From positions 930,001-994,000 of the forward strand of contig JADJOH010000008.1 of the NCBI GenBank assembly GCA_016713925.1: a stretch of DNA of 64,000 nucleotides. Reading direction: 5' to 3'. The DNA is from Bacteroidota bacterium. Its GTDB lineage: Bacteria > Bacteroidota > Bacteroidia > AKYH767-A > OLB10. Shown here piece by piece: positions 20,501-29,732 of this stretch. The position numbers and the translations under genes were made by a program. The notes below the pieces were generated by a model. It was not told where the DNA came from. It saw only the letters and a list, made by a program, of their open reading frames with translations, and did no database searches. The first letter of the stretch is position 1; the number at the start of each line of letters is the position of its first letter.

Positions 20501-21977
20501 AAATGATTTCGTAAACGTTGAAGTGAATAAACCCTCCGGTGTAGTAAATATTGCTGATAATTTGGATGTGTCCGGAAATTTCTCAATAACCGGTGCTAAC
20601 AGTAGTTGTAATGTGCAGGGAAATTACATGCGCCTTAATGGTAATTTTTCTAATGCTGCAGGTACATTCACTCCCGGATTGAGTGGATCATTAGAATTTA
20701 TCGGTACTGCCGCACAACAATATACCAATATCAACGAACTTGAAAATGTGATTCTGAATAATTCCGGTGCCGGTGTAAACCTTTTATCGGATATGGATAT
20801 CAGTACCACAGGAACATTGCAGTTGAATCTTGGAAAAATCGTTACCAATGCCTTTGAAGCAAATGTCCTGAATGATGCATCAGCTGCTGTATCCACCGGA
20901 AATGTGTCCAGCTTTGTACAAGGATTTCTGCGTCGAAAACTTCCTTCAGCAACTTCATTAAATCGTATACTTGATTTTCCTGTCGGACATAGCGCCACAG
21001 GGTTTCAGCGAATTAATCTCTCTACTTTTAATGGTAGTGATCCTGCTATTCAATCCTTAAGAGTTCATTTTTCTCCATTTGTATCTACATTACCTCCCGC
21101 TCCCGGCCAGGATCCTTCCTGTGCGATTGCTTACAACAGCACTGCATTGGATAATGGATTCTGGACGGTTGATCCGCAAGGTTCAGGAACGGCTGCTATG
21201 CATATTACGTTGTATAATCTTTCCTATACCAATGCGCAAAGTTCCTTTACGGTGTATCGCCAGGAAGGTGCAGGCGCCTGGACAATTCCTGCAATAACAA
21301 ATGGTGGCTGTGTTTCTCCTCCTGTTACTGCAGTATTGCGCAATGGCATTAGTCAAACTTTCACTGCCGGAACCACTATCCAATTGGCAACAGCACAGGG
21401 TACATCGGTTTTGCCCGTTAGTTTGATTTCATTGGAAGCTGAACCAAATATTACAAACATAATTTGTTCCTGGTCTACAGGTTCAGAAGTGAATAATAAA
21501 GGCTTCGAAGTACAACGTGCCATTCATCCCGAACATTTTACAACAATAGGCTGGGTAGAAGGAAAGGGAACAGTGAATACATTATCCGATTATAAGTTTG
21601 TGGATAAAGATGTGAAAGCAAATACAGTTTACTATTATCGTTTAAAACAGCTAGATTTTGATGGACAGGCAACCATGTCTGTTATTGTGGCAGCCGTTTT
21701 AAAAGATCAGGGCGTTCTGGTGTTGGAAGCTTTTCCAAATCCTTACAAGGAAGTGACAAGCATAGGTTATATTTTATCCCGTACCTCTATGATTACCATT
21801 GAAGTCAGTGATATGAACGGGAAGTTGGTAAAGCGATATCTGCAAGGGCTACAGAGCCCGGGTCAATATACAATGCCATTTTCTGCAAAGAGCAACGGTT
21901 GGTCTGCGGGAACTTATATGGTGACCGTATGGTGTGATGATCAACGCTATCAGTTGCGTATAGCCGAAAACGATTAA
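17542..21977 (+). CDS. Large T9SS-sorted adhesin-like protein (copy 2), one frameshift
   Basis: This is a full-length paralogue of the protein at 12667-17075, about 1478 aa once one base is restored. The N-terminus CIGGTNAGAISPAAGWQTV mirrors CTGGTSGGAITPGLAWQSV of copy 1. The frame breaks in the run of five T at 19350-19354. Adding one T gives NTVWYFFTAPASGSTIV, which matches NTVWFSAQAPASGQLRI in copy 1. The order of domains is the same: pre-peptidase-like beta repeats, the FQSFGNTCDF segment, an AIDA-like strand region (about 20280-20850), a fibronectin-like segment, and a T9SS sorting domain (AFPNPYKEVTSIGYI onward). The two copies share layout but have diverged, so the duplication is old. 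Confidence 0.85.
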
Positions 21978-21998
21978 CGTTTCTAAAACATTCTTCTT

Positions 21999-23258
21999 TT
22001 ATAGAGTTCGTAGAAATGCGTCAAAAAGCAGGAAGACCTCTTTGAATTTCGTTAATGGAAGAGTTTCCGCTCTGTCGTAAATATCATGATAGAACGTGAC
22101 TCCTCCTAAGGTATAACAGAAAAATCCCGGAACACCAGCTTCTGTAAACCAGTAATGATCACTGTTGGCGGCCTTGCCTCTTTGTCCGAGTTTTGGAAGA
22201 TAACCGTGAATAGTATTAATGGAATCCAATGTCTTAAAGGAGGATGGGAATTCAGTAGCATTAACCACCATCATGCCTTCATCGCCGGTACCCATTAAAT
22301 CCAGATTAAGCAGGAACCGTATGTTGCTCAACGGAAGAACAGGATTCTCAGTATAATATTTAGAGCCGACAAGACCGGCTTCCTCTCCGGCAAATGCTAC
22401 AAATACCAACGTGTAGGGCTGTTGATTTTTTTCCTGTGAAAAATGCCGGGCCAGATTCAATAACATCGCAATTCCTGATGAATTATCATTGGCACCGGGA
22501 AAATAAGCGGTTGATCCCATCCTCCCCAAATGATCGTAATGCGCTGTTAAAAAAATCAAAGAATCTTTTTGCTTGTTTCCTTCGATCATACCAATGACAT
22601 TGGCTGTTTTGTAAGAGGAAAGATGCTTTGAACAAATGTTAACCTGTATAGTATTTACATCTTTTTGCAAACTGGATTTCAAAACGATAATCAAAGGAAC
22701 AGTATTTATATCCTGACTGACGGACCACGTTAATTTTTTTGATGTCAGAAAAATTATTCCTTCTCCTCCTGAAGGTGTTTCCGTAAGCTTTCTGCAATCT
22801 TCGTGTGTAATTTCATTTCCGGCAATGCTGGTATCAATCAGCAGCCATTTTCCTTTCAATTCATCTGCAGGATATAACCACGGACTCTTTGTAATTCTTT
22901 TAACGGGATAAGTACCCTTGCAGGTTGATGTTCCCGGATCAACAATAAAATCCTGTCCCGGAATTAAAGCTTGGTTATTTATTGAAACATCCATACACCC
23001 CGGAAAAGTATTTACCGGAAATGAAAAATTCTGAAAGTAACTTTTTGAATTTAGTGGTTGAAGCCCTGCTTTTTTGAATTGACCGGAAATATATTTTGCA
23101 GCATTTCGGTCGCCATTTTTTACATAACCTCTTCCGTGGTATTTTTCCGAAGTGAGTTCGTGAATGACTTCACGGGCATATAAACTATCCTGTGCACAAA
23201 GGAGTGAATAAGGAGTAGAAGTGAATAAAAAGAAAATCAGCCCCGGGAAAAATCTCAT
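21999..23258 (-). CDS. Secreted M28-family metallopeptidase
   Basis: The protein has 419 aa and a signal peptide ending around YSLLCAQ. The zinc-peptidase motifs of clan MH are visible: AHYDHLG (first ligand and catalytic Asp), GANDNSSG (bridging Asp), AGEEAGLVGS (catalytic and ligand Glu), LDLMG (ligand Asp) and SDHYWF with the last His ligand. It should remove amino acids or short groups from peptides outside the cytoplasm, as an aminopeptidase or carboxypeptidase. It overlaps the preceding gene by the 4-nt ATGA, so the two are translationally coupled. Confidence 0.92.
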   Translation of the reverse strand: MRFFPGLIFFLFTSTPYSLLCAQDSLYAREVIHELTSEKYHGRGYVKNGDRNAAKYISGQFKKAGLQPLNSKSYFQNFSFPVNTFPGCMDVSINNQALIPGQDFIVDPGTSTCKGTYPVKRITKSPWLYPADELKGKWLLIDTSIAGNEITHEDCRKLTETPSGGEGIIFLTSKKLTWSVSQDINTVPLIIVLKSSLQKDVNTIQVNICSKHLSSYKTANVIGMIEGNKQKDSLIFLTAHYDHLGRMGSTAYFPGANDNSSGIAMLLNLARHFSQEKNQQPYTLVFVAFAGEEAGLVGSKYYTENPVLPLSNIRFLLNLDLMGTGDEGMMVVNATEFPSSFKTLDSINTIHGYLPKLGQRGKAANSDHYWFTEAGVPGFFCYTLGGVTFYHDIYDRAETLPLTKFKEVFLLFDAFLRTL

Positions 23259-24156
23259 GCGTTAAATCTTCTTTTGATCAACTCTTCAAACTGACGGTAT
23301 CGGGAAGAATCTTTCTCCCATTGAAACTTTACTGCAAGTGTTTCAGAAATCATTTTTTCCGCTTCTTTATACTCCAACATGCTATTCAACTGATCAATAC
23401 ATTGGTGGTAGAACTGCTGATTGCCTTGAAAAAGTTCATTGATAAATGAAAATCGTTCGTTGATACCAATAGATTGTTTTAAATCTCCTAAAGGTTGATG
23501 TTGTAATTTTTCACCCAAACTTTTCTCTGTTCTTGCACGGGTGATCTTATCACCAATGGTTTCTGTGGCGGCATATTTATTCGCAATAGTGGAGGGCTCA
23601 TCATACAAAGCCGCAGCTCTTAATTGCTGAATGCGTTCTTCGATGGTCTTGTGCTCAATAGCCTTGCTTTCCTGTTGAATAACTTCAGGATGGTCGTTGG
23701 TTGATGACTCTATTATATGAACCGGAATTTCAACTTTAGAGTTAAAATGGTTTTCATTCGTTTCTTTGGTTTCATCCAATGTTTCCGTATTTGTCAGCTT
23801 ACTAGTTGTCGATGAAATTATTTCCCTGGAAGGTTCATGTTGTGAAAATTGATTTCCCGTCATCACCGATTGAATTTGGGAGATCAGGCTGTTTTGTGCA
23901 GCTATCGAACTTTTAATTGAATTTTCAATTACCGGAATTGCTTCTTTTTCCGATTGGCTATCTGCCTTCACACCACTGTCATCCATTCCGGGTATAGTCA
24001 AAAATTTTAAATAGATTTTTCGCAGGGTCTCTTTGATAATATCCTGTTCAATAGAAGGAAACTCATGTCCGTGCTCCGGTAGGCGATTGACCAGAAATTG
24101 GAGTTCATTAATTAATTGAAGAATTTCTTTTTTTCAACCTGCTTATTTTCAGACAT
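23255..24156 (-). CDS. Conserved Bacteroidota protein with acidic middle, frame break at a slippery A run
   Basis: The gene starts at the ATG at 24154-24156 (MSENKQVEKK). The direct frame stops after 14 codons, but a -1 shift at the run of seven A (24128-24134 on the plus strand as T) joins it to EILQLINELQFLVNRLPEHGHEF and then 248 further residues, 300 aa in total. The middle is rich in Glu, Ser and Thr and probably unstructured. The C-terminal 100 residues (LKQSIGINERFSFINELFQGN, CIDQLNSMLEY) resemble a domain I recall in many unnamed Bacteroidota proteins. There is no signal peptide. It is coupled to the M28 peptidase downstream. Whether the break is an assembly error or a programmed shift is open. 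Confidence 0.75.
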
Positions 24157-24453
24157 ATGTTTCGTTTATATTATTATAACGCATCCATGCGTTTCCGTAT
24201 TTACAAAAATGCAATATTTTTTTGCGTTTCTCTTTTTTTCAGCAAAGAGTAATTAACAAACTACTAATGAATTTCCATCATACACTAAAACTAGCTTCAG
24301 TCGCTAAAAATTGTATGCCTGGGATTTTTTATCGAACAACACAGCACTAAATTGGATTTTTCTAAGATGCTATAAATGTCATTCAATTGTCAGATTTGTA
24401 TTATTATGACATTGCTCACTTCAATCAGATCAATTCAACAGGCATGAGCACTG
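24157..24453. other. Divergent intergenic region upstream of the heme-uptake module
   Basis: This AT-rich stretch of about 300 bp separates the minus-strand gene ending at its start codon (24156) from the TonB receptor gene. I see no ORF and no clear operator or Fur-like palindrome. The TAnnTTTG element of the receptor gene lies just after it. Confidence 0.5.
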
Positions 24454-24461
24454 TACTTTTG
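24454..24461 (+). promoter_or_regulatory. TAnnTTTG promoter element of the TonB receptor gene
   Basis: TACTTTTG matches the Bacteroidota -7 consensus and ends 10 nt before the ATG at 24472, leaving a leader of only a few nucleotides. Confidence 0.5.
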
Positions 24462-24471
24462 CCAACGGGAT

Positions 24472-26697
24472 ATGAGAAAGATTTCATTTATCATTATTTG
24501 TTGCTTGCTGGGAAATTTGTATTTTTCTAATGCTCAGAATGTAAAGTTGACAAATACAGAACGAAAGCCGTTGGAAGGTGCTATCGTTCAATTCTCCTCA
24601 TTGTCACAACCGGAAAAATCCGCTATAGTCATTTCAAATTTTAAAGGAGAAGCCTGGGTGCTTGGACTCCCTTTTCCTCTTCTTCGAAGAATTAATCTGA
24701 TGGGTTTTTTGGAGCGGGTAGACACTATTCCATCCGCAACCGGTATAGCTGTAGTAGTGCTTACTTCCGCGCCTAGTCAATTGGGAGAAGTGACAGTGAC
24801 CGGGAATCATTTGCCCGGATATCAAAAAAATGCAGTGGTGCCCGTTCAGGTGATTCGTCGGGAAGATATCGAAAGAAGGGGGGCTGTCACGGTTCAGGAT
24901 TTATTGACCCAGGAACTGAATATGAGAATTTCGTTTGATCCTGCACTGGGGAGTAGCTTAACCTTGCAAGGTACTGGTGGCGAACATATTAAGATTCTTG
25001 TTGATGGTGTGCCGGTGATTGGACGTCAAAATGGAAATATTGATCTCGGACAATTGAATCTGAGCAATATAGAGCGTGTGGAAGTAGTGAAAGGTCCTAT
25101 GTCGGTTTTATATGGGACAGATGCATTGGGGGGAGTGATTAATCTCATAACCAAAACACCATCTAAAGAGAATTGGTCTCTTTCAGGTGGTTCATTTTAT
25201 GAAAGTTCCGGTCAGTACAATGTTGAAGGTAGCGCCAGCCTGGGCTTGAAATCAACGGCCATTTCTTTGAACGGCGGAAGAAATTATTTTGATGGTTGGG
25301 ATCCTGTTGATGAAAGTGGCAGATCCTTTCTTTGGAATCCGCGGGAGCAATATTTCGGTTCCCTTAAAGTAACTCAACGGTTGGGGGGTCTTAAATTGAC
25401 ATTAAATTCTTCTTATTTTACGGAAGAGATTATTAATAAATCTGAACCTACTGTTACTCCATATGTCGCTTATGCCACGGATCAGTACTATACTACAACC
25501 CGTTGGAGCCATCAGTTGATAGCAGATAAAAAATTTAACAACTTTTCTCAACTCAACTTCACCGGGGCTTACTCCAATTATAAATATGTAAAAAATACGT
25601 ATCGTAAAGATTTAGTAGCCCTTTCTGAACAACTGACTGCGGATAATCTGGATGATGATACCACAGTTTTTAATGCCTTCTTTACCAGAGTAAATCATAC
25701 CCTTTCCGGAAAAAATTTAAAATGGAGTCTGTTGTCAGGATTGGATTTTAATTATGAGCAAGGTAAGGGTAAAAAAATCGACAATAGTGAGCATGCCATG
25801 TATGATATCGCTTTTTATTCCAGTTTCGATTATAAGCTTTTCGACAAACTGACACTTCGTCCTTCCTTCAGAGCAATTTATAATTCTCAATTTGCGGCAC
25901 CTATCATTCCTTCCTTCAGCCTGATGTATGCTCCCGGGAAATTTATGACGGCAAGAGCCTCAGTCAGCATGGGCTATCGTGCACCATCGTTGAAGGAACA
26001 ACATTTGTATTTCGTAGATAATGGAATTCATAATGTGCAGGGTAATCCTGACCTGATTGCTGAACGATCTAAGCAGGCCATGGCTTCCGTGGAATTCAAA
26101 AAGCCAATCGCTGATTTTGTATTTTCTGTTGAGCCCGGTTTCTTTTACAATGAAATAAAGAATAAAATTTCATTAGTGCAGTTTGATGCCAACAGTACAC
26201 TTTATACCTATGTCAATCTGGACAACTTCAGTAGCAGAGGATTTGAACTTAAATCCCGACTTTCCCATAATAAATTCAGTGTGCAGGGTGGTGTCGCTTT
26301 CACAGGTACCCTTGGAACATTTGATGGAGATGTGGAACAACCCGAAGTGGCCTGGTATCCCGAAGTCAATGCCTCCGCTGATTATAAAATTTCAAAAAGT
26401 AAAACTACACTATCCGTGTTTTGGAAATACTTCGGTCAAAGACCAGTGTTCCTGATGCAATCCGATGGTGCATTGGCTCGTTTTTCAAATGAATCATTTA
26501 GCATGATGGATGCATCACTACAGCAACCAATTTTAAAGGATCGAATCGCATTGACTCTCGGTGCCAGAAACTTACTGGATGTTACCAATGTGCGTTCGGT
26601 GATGACAGGTGCTGCACACAATGGTGGCGGAGATGGTCAATCGCCCGTAGGAATGGGGACAACGTATTACGTGAAACTTAATATTACATTTAAATGA
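24472..26697 (+). CDS. TonB-dependent outer-membrane receptor, HmuR-like
   Basis: The product has 741 aa and a signal peptide (ending around YFSNAQ). Next come a carboxypeptidase-like N-terminal strand domain (about residues 24-110), the plug domain (TVTGNHLPGYQKNAVVPVQVI, IKILVDGVPVIG, ERVEVVKGPMSVLYGTDALGGVINLIT, about 110-230) and a 22-strand barrel ending in YYVKLNITFK. Two HmuY-like genes follow: one overlaps by 4 bp (ATGA at 26694) and the other comes 11 bp later. This arrangement is that of hmuR-hmuY, in which HmuY captures heme and passes it to the receptor. Heme or a related porphyrin as the substrate is inferred from the neighbours only. Confidence 0.9.
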   Translation: MRKISFIIICCLLGNLYFSNAQNVKLTNTERKPLEGAIVQFSSLSQPEKSAIVISNFKGEAWVLGLPFPLLRRINLMGFLERVDTIPSATGIAVVVLTSAPSQLGEVTVTGNHLPGYQKNAVVPVQVIRREDIERRGAVTVQDLLTQELNMRISFDPALGSSLTLQGTGGEHIKILVDGVPVIGRQNGNIDLGQLNLSNIERVEVVKGPMSVLYGTDALGGVINLITKTPSKENWSLSGGSFYESSGQYNVEGSASLGLKSTAISLNGGRNYFDGWDPVDESGRSFLWNPREQYFGSLKVTQRLGGLKLTLNSSYFTEEIINKSEPTVTPYVAYATDQYYTTTRWSHQLIADKKFNNFSQLNFTGAYSNYKYVKNTYRKDLVALSEQLTADNLDDDTTVFNAFFTRVNHTLSGKNLKWSLLSGLDFNYEQGKGKKIDNSEHAMYDIAFYSSFDYKLFDKLTLRPSFRAIYNSQFAAPIIPSFSLMYAPGKFMTARASVSMGYRAPSLKEQHLYFVDNGIHNVQGNPDLIAERSKQAMASVEFKKPIADFVFSVEPGFFYNEIKNKISLVQFDANSTLYTYVNLDNFSSRGFELKSRLSHNKFSVQGGVAFTGTLGTFDGDVEQPEVAWYPEVNASADYKISKSKTTLSVFWKYFGQRPVFLMQSDGALARFSNESFSMMDASLQQPILKDRIALTLGARNLLDVTNVRSVMTGAAHNGGGDGQSPVGMGTTYYVKLNITFK

Positions 26698-27716
26698 AGC
26701 AGCTGACACTACTTCTTGTGTTACTTGCTCTTGTTTCTGTCTCCTGCCAGAAAGAAGATGAAGCGATCGTATTGCCTCTTCCCGGTGATGTCTTGCAACT
26801 GGTTGCTCCCATGGGAAGTAACTATGATGATCAGGTCTACGTGAGTTTATCGAAAGGGAAAATTCATGTGATGCCCTATCGTAACTATGACCTGGCCTTT
26901 GAAGCTTCCACTCAAGGATTTCATATTTACCTCAATGGCGCTAAGTATATGTTTGCCTCTAAAACAACCACCTCCGACTTTTTTCTGGCAGACTCCTCCA
27001 ATGCCAATTGGTGTGTGGATGCAGAACAATTGTACGCTGATAGTACTGCCATCGGAAACTGGTGGGTGCAGTCCGCTGCGAATGTGACGGGTTTAAGTAA
27101 TGTATTTATCATTGACCGGGGAAGAATGGATCATAGTGGAGCCGGCCGTTTTCGGAAGTTACAAGTGATGGCGGCGGATGATGTGCATTATGAAATCCGA
27201 TTTTCAAATTTGGACAATTCGAATGTAACGGTGATGAATATACCCAAAGATCCAGCGTATTCTTTGATGTATTTTTCCTTTGAGAATAATGGTACTGTGG
27301 TTCAACAAGCTCCTCCATCGCAAGATTGGGATTTCGTATTTACAAAATATACCCACGTGTATTTCGATGAGCCCTTAAACAGCCCGTATCGTTATTATCC
27401 GGTAACCGGCGCCGTGTTGAATATCTGGAATCAGGTTTCCGGGTCTGTGATGAAGAAAGACTCCACGCCCAATTATGTCCCATTTGATCAGTTTAAATAT
27501 GATCTTGTTGCAGGAATGCCATTTACGACCAATGCGGATGTGATTGGATTCGATTGGAAATCTTATGATTTTAACAGCAGCCGTTATTTTATAACCCCTG
27601 ATCTTTATTTTGTCCTGAAAGATAAAAATGGATACTATTTTAAAATGAGAATGATTGATTTCTACGATGGGAGTGGAAATAAAGGAACAATAACTCTTGA
27701 ATACCAACGCATATAA
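26694..27716 (+). CDS. HmuY-like surface lipoprotein
   Basis: The protein has 340 aa and begins with a lipoprotein signal peptide (LALVSVSCQKE, lipobox Cys at residue 19). It contains a duplicated HmuY-type beta module, with NYDDQVYVSLSKGKIHVM, YDLAFEASTQGFHIYLNGAK in the N-terminal half and YSLMYFSFENNGTVVQQAPPSQDWDFVFTKYT later. HmuY family proteins bind heme on the cell surface. In Porphyromonas the heme ligands are two histidines, and here I cannot point to equivalent residues. The start codon overlaps the stop of the TonB receptor, which indicates translational coupling. Confidence 0.85.
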   Translation: MKQLTLLLVLLALVSVSCQKEDEAIVLPLPGDVLQLVAPMGSNYDDQVYVSLSKGKIHVMPYRNYDLAFEASTQGFHIYLNGAKYMFASKTTTSDFFLADSSNANWCVDAEQLYADSTAIGNWWVQSAANVTGLSNVFIIDRGRMDHSGAGRFRKLQVMAADDVHYEIRFSNLDNSNVTVMNIPKDPAYSLMYFSFENNGTVVQQAPPSQDWDFVFTKYTHVYFDEPLNSPYRYYPVTGAVLNIWNQVSGSVMKKDSTPNYVPFDQFKYDLVAGMPFTTNADVIGFDWKSYDFNSSRYFITPDLYFVLKDKNGYYFKMRMIDFYDGSGNKGTITLEYQRI

Positions 27717-27727
27717 CAAATAGCACA

Positions 27728-28985
27728 ATGAAAATATTTAAAACAACTATCTTAATTATTACACTCCTAATAGGGTCCATTCAGAGTAAAGCCCAGGTGG
27801 TGTCAGATCTAGTGTCTATACAGCAAGGATATACCAATCAGGTTTTCTATAGTATGGGAAATGGTGAGTTGAGTAATGTGTCCAATACCGATTGGGATGT
27901 GGCCTTTCAGATCAGAGGATTTCCTGCCTCTGTTCTTATCAACTCAAAAAACAATGTTCGCCTCTGGAAAGCAAATAAGGATGTGTCGCAATGGTCAGCA
28001 ATGTCCTATGCAGATACAACGGGCATCGTGAGCAATCCTGCCTATGAATTACTCAATTCAGATACCAGTTGGGACTATGGTGCGTTCAATATTACCAACG
28101 ATACGGCAAATGATTTTGATCTGGGTTGGGGTACGTATGATCCCTTCTCGCACATTGTAACGGGAGACTCCATCTATTTTATTAAGATCGGTGCAGCGGA
28201 TTATCGTAAATTAATGATCATTTCACTCAGTGGAGGTGTTTATAATTTTAAATGGGCCAATCTCGACGGAACAAATGAAATTACTTCAAGCCTTGCCAAA
28301 TCGAACTTTACCGGAAAATATTTTGGCTATTATTCGTTGGTAAATAATGTCTCTATTGATCGTGAGCCGGTATACAATACCTGGGACCTGACTTTTTGCC
28401 AATATATGGCGGTATCTCCGGTTACATATAAAGTTACAGGAGTCCTGAGTAACGATAGTGTTTTTGTAGCGAAGGCCTTTCCCGTTGACACGGCCATCTC
28501 CGGTGCAGTGGGTTATACATTTAATGAGGCTATCAATACTATAGGTTATGACTGGAAAGCGTTTGATTTAAATTCCAGCACATGGATGATCTCGGATTCA
28601 CTTGTGTATTTTGTGACCGATCGTCAGGGAAGTACGGAAAATGGTCTTCACCGGTTTTGATGGATCCAGTACAGGAATTTTCTACTTCAACAAAGGACCT
28701 GCAACGACTACCGGTTTGTTTGAAACTTCGGCGGTGAAGTCTTTTGGCGTTTTCCCGAATCCTGCCCGTGATTTCGCAACAATGATCCTGCATACAGAAC
28801 AAACTGAAGAAGCAATAGTCAGTATCATCGATCTGAATGGTAAAACGGTCCACCAGTTTAGCACGAATTTGAATGCAGGTCTGCAGAATGTTGGTTTGGA
28901 CTTATCAAAATGCAAGGCGGGTCTCTATCAGGTGGTGGTCAGACAAGGCGATCAGTTTCAAGTGAACAGATTATTAATTGATTAG
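27728..28985 (+). CDS. HmuY-like protein with T9SS sorting domain, one frameshift
   Basis: This second HmuY-like protein follows the first after 11 bp. A standard signal peptide (ending around SIQSKAQV, no lipobox Cys) precedes a HmuY-type region (GYTNQVFYSMGNGELSNV, DWDVAFQIRGFPASVLIN, YNTWDLTFCQY). The frame breaks at the AAAA at 28638-28641. Removing one base, or adding two, joins it to MVFTGFDGSSTGIFYFNKGP and then to a type A T9SS sorting domain (SFGVFPNPARDFATMILHT to the end). The corrected product is about 418 aa. Unlike its lipid-anchored neighbour it should be exported by T9SS, so the operon carries two HmuY proteins with two different ways of reaching the surface. Confidence 0.8.
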
Positions 28986-29003
28986 TTATAAGTTGTTTTA
29001 GCA

Positions 29004-29041
29004 AAGGGCTGTCGGAATTTTCGATGGCCCTTTCTTTTTTC
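29004..29041 (+). terminator. Rho-independent terminator after the heme module
   Basis: A 7-bp stem (AAAGGGC with GCCCTTT) closes around a loop that itself contains TCGGAATTTTCGA, and is followed by C and six T. It separates the heme module from tdk. Confidence 0.8.
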
Positions 29042-29120
29042 AACTGAATTGAAGAGGTTATTAACAATTTGCCGGACATGATGGCTACAAGCTTTAAATT
29101 AGTTGCCGATATACTGAAGA

Positions 29121-29723
29121 ATGTTTCTTGAACAAACCAAACGCGATCTGCCCAAAAGAGGTTGGATTGAAGTAATTGCCGGCTGTATGTTTTCCGGAAA
29201 AACGGAAGAACTGATACGTCGGCTGAAAAGAGCAAAAATTGCCCGTCAGCAAGTAGAGATTTTTAAACCCTCTATTGAATTGCGTTACGATGAAGTAAAT
29301 ATTGTTTCTCATGATGCCAATGCGATTCAAAGTACTCCGGTGCCTGCTTCTTCCAATATTCTTCTCTTAGGGCATGAAGTGGATGTGATCGGGATTGACG
29401 AGGCTCAGTTTTTTGATGATCAACTGCCCTATGTTTGTGAAACACTCGCCAACAGCGGGACACGTGTTATTGTTGCCGGACTGGATATGGATTATTTGGG
29501 AAAACCTTTCGGACCAATGCCTCAGCTTTTAGCAATAGCTGATTATGTTTCTAAAGTACATGCTATTTGTATCTCTTGCGGTGACCTTGCTACTCATTCT
29601 CACCGCCATGTGAAAGATTCTTCATTGATCCTTCTGGGGGAAAAAGAAAGTTATCTTCCGTTGTGCAGATCGTGCTTTGTTAGAGAACAAAAAAACATCG
29701 CCATGGAGAACCAAATTGCTTAG
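29121..29723 (+). CDS. tdk: Thymidine kinase
   Basis: This enzyme phosphorylates thymidine with ATP in the pyrimidine salvage pathway. The 200-aa protein is of the type II family. The Walker A motif GCMFSGKTEELIRRL is at about residues 21-35, the DEAQFF motif at about 93-98, and zinc-binding cysteines are in CISCG and CRSCF near the C-terminus. It precedes murF-alr by 9 bp. Confidence 0.97.
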   Translation: MFLEQTKRDLPKRGWIEVIAGCMFSGKTEELIRRLKRAKIARQQVEIFKPSIELRYDEVNIVSHDANAIQSTPVPASSNILLLGHEVDVIGIDEAQFFDDQLPYVCETLANSGTRVIVAGLDMDYLGKPFGPMPQLLAIADYVSKVHAICISCGDLATHSHRHVKDSSLILLGEKESYLPLCRSCFVREQKNIAMENQIA

Positions 29724-29732
29724 TTCATAAGA

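Noticed and set aside
12667..21977. Pseudogenes in the two T9SS giants
   Set aside because: Each has only one frame break, in a homopolymer, and the corrected text matches the paralogue across the break.
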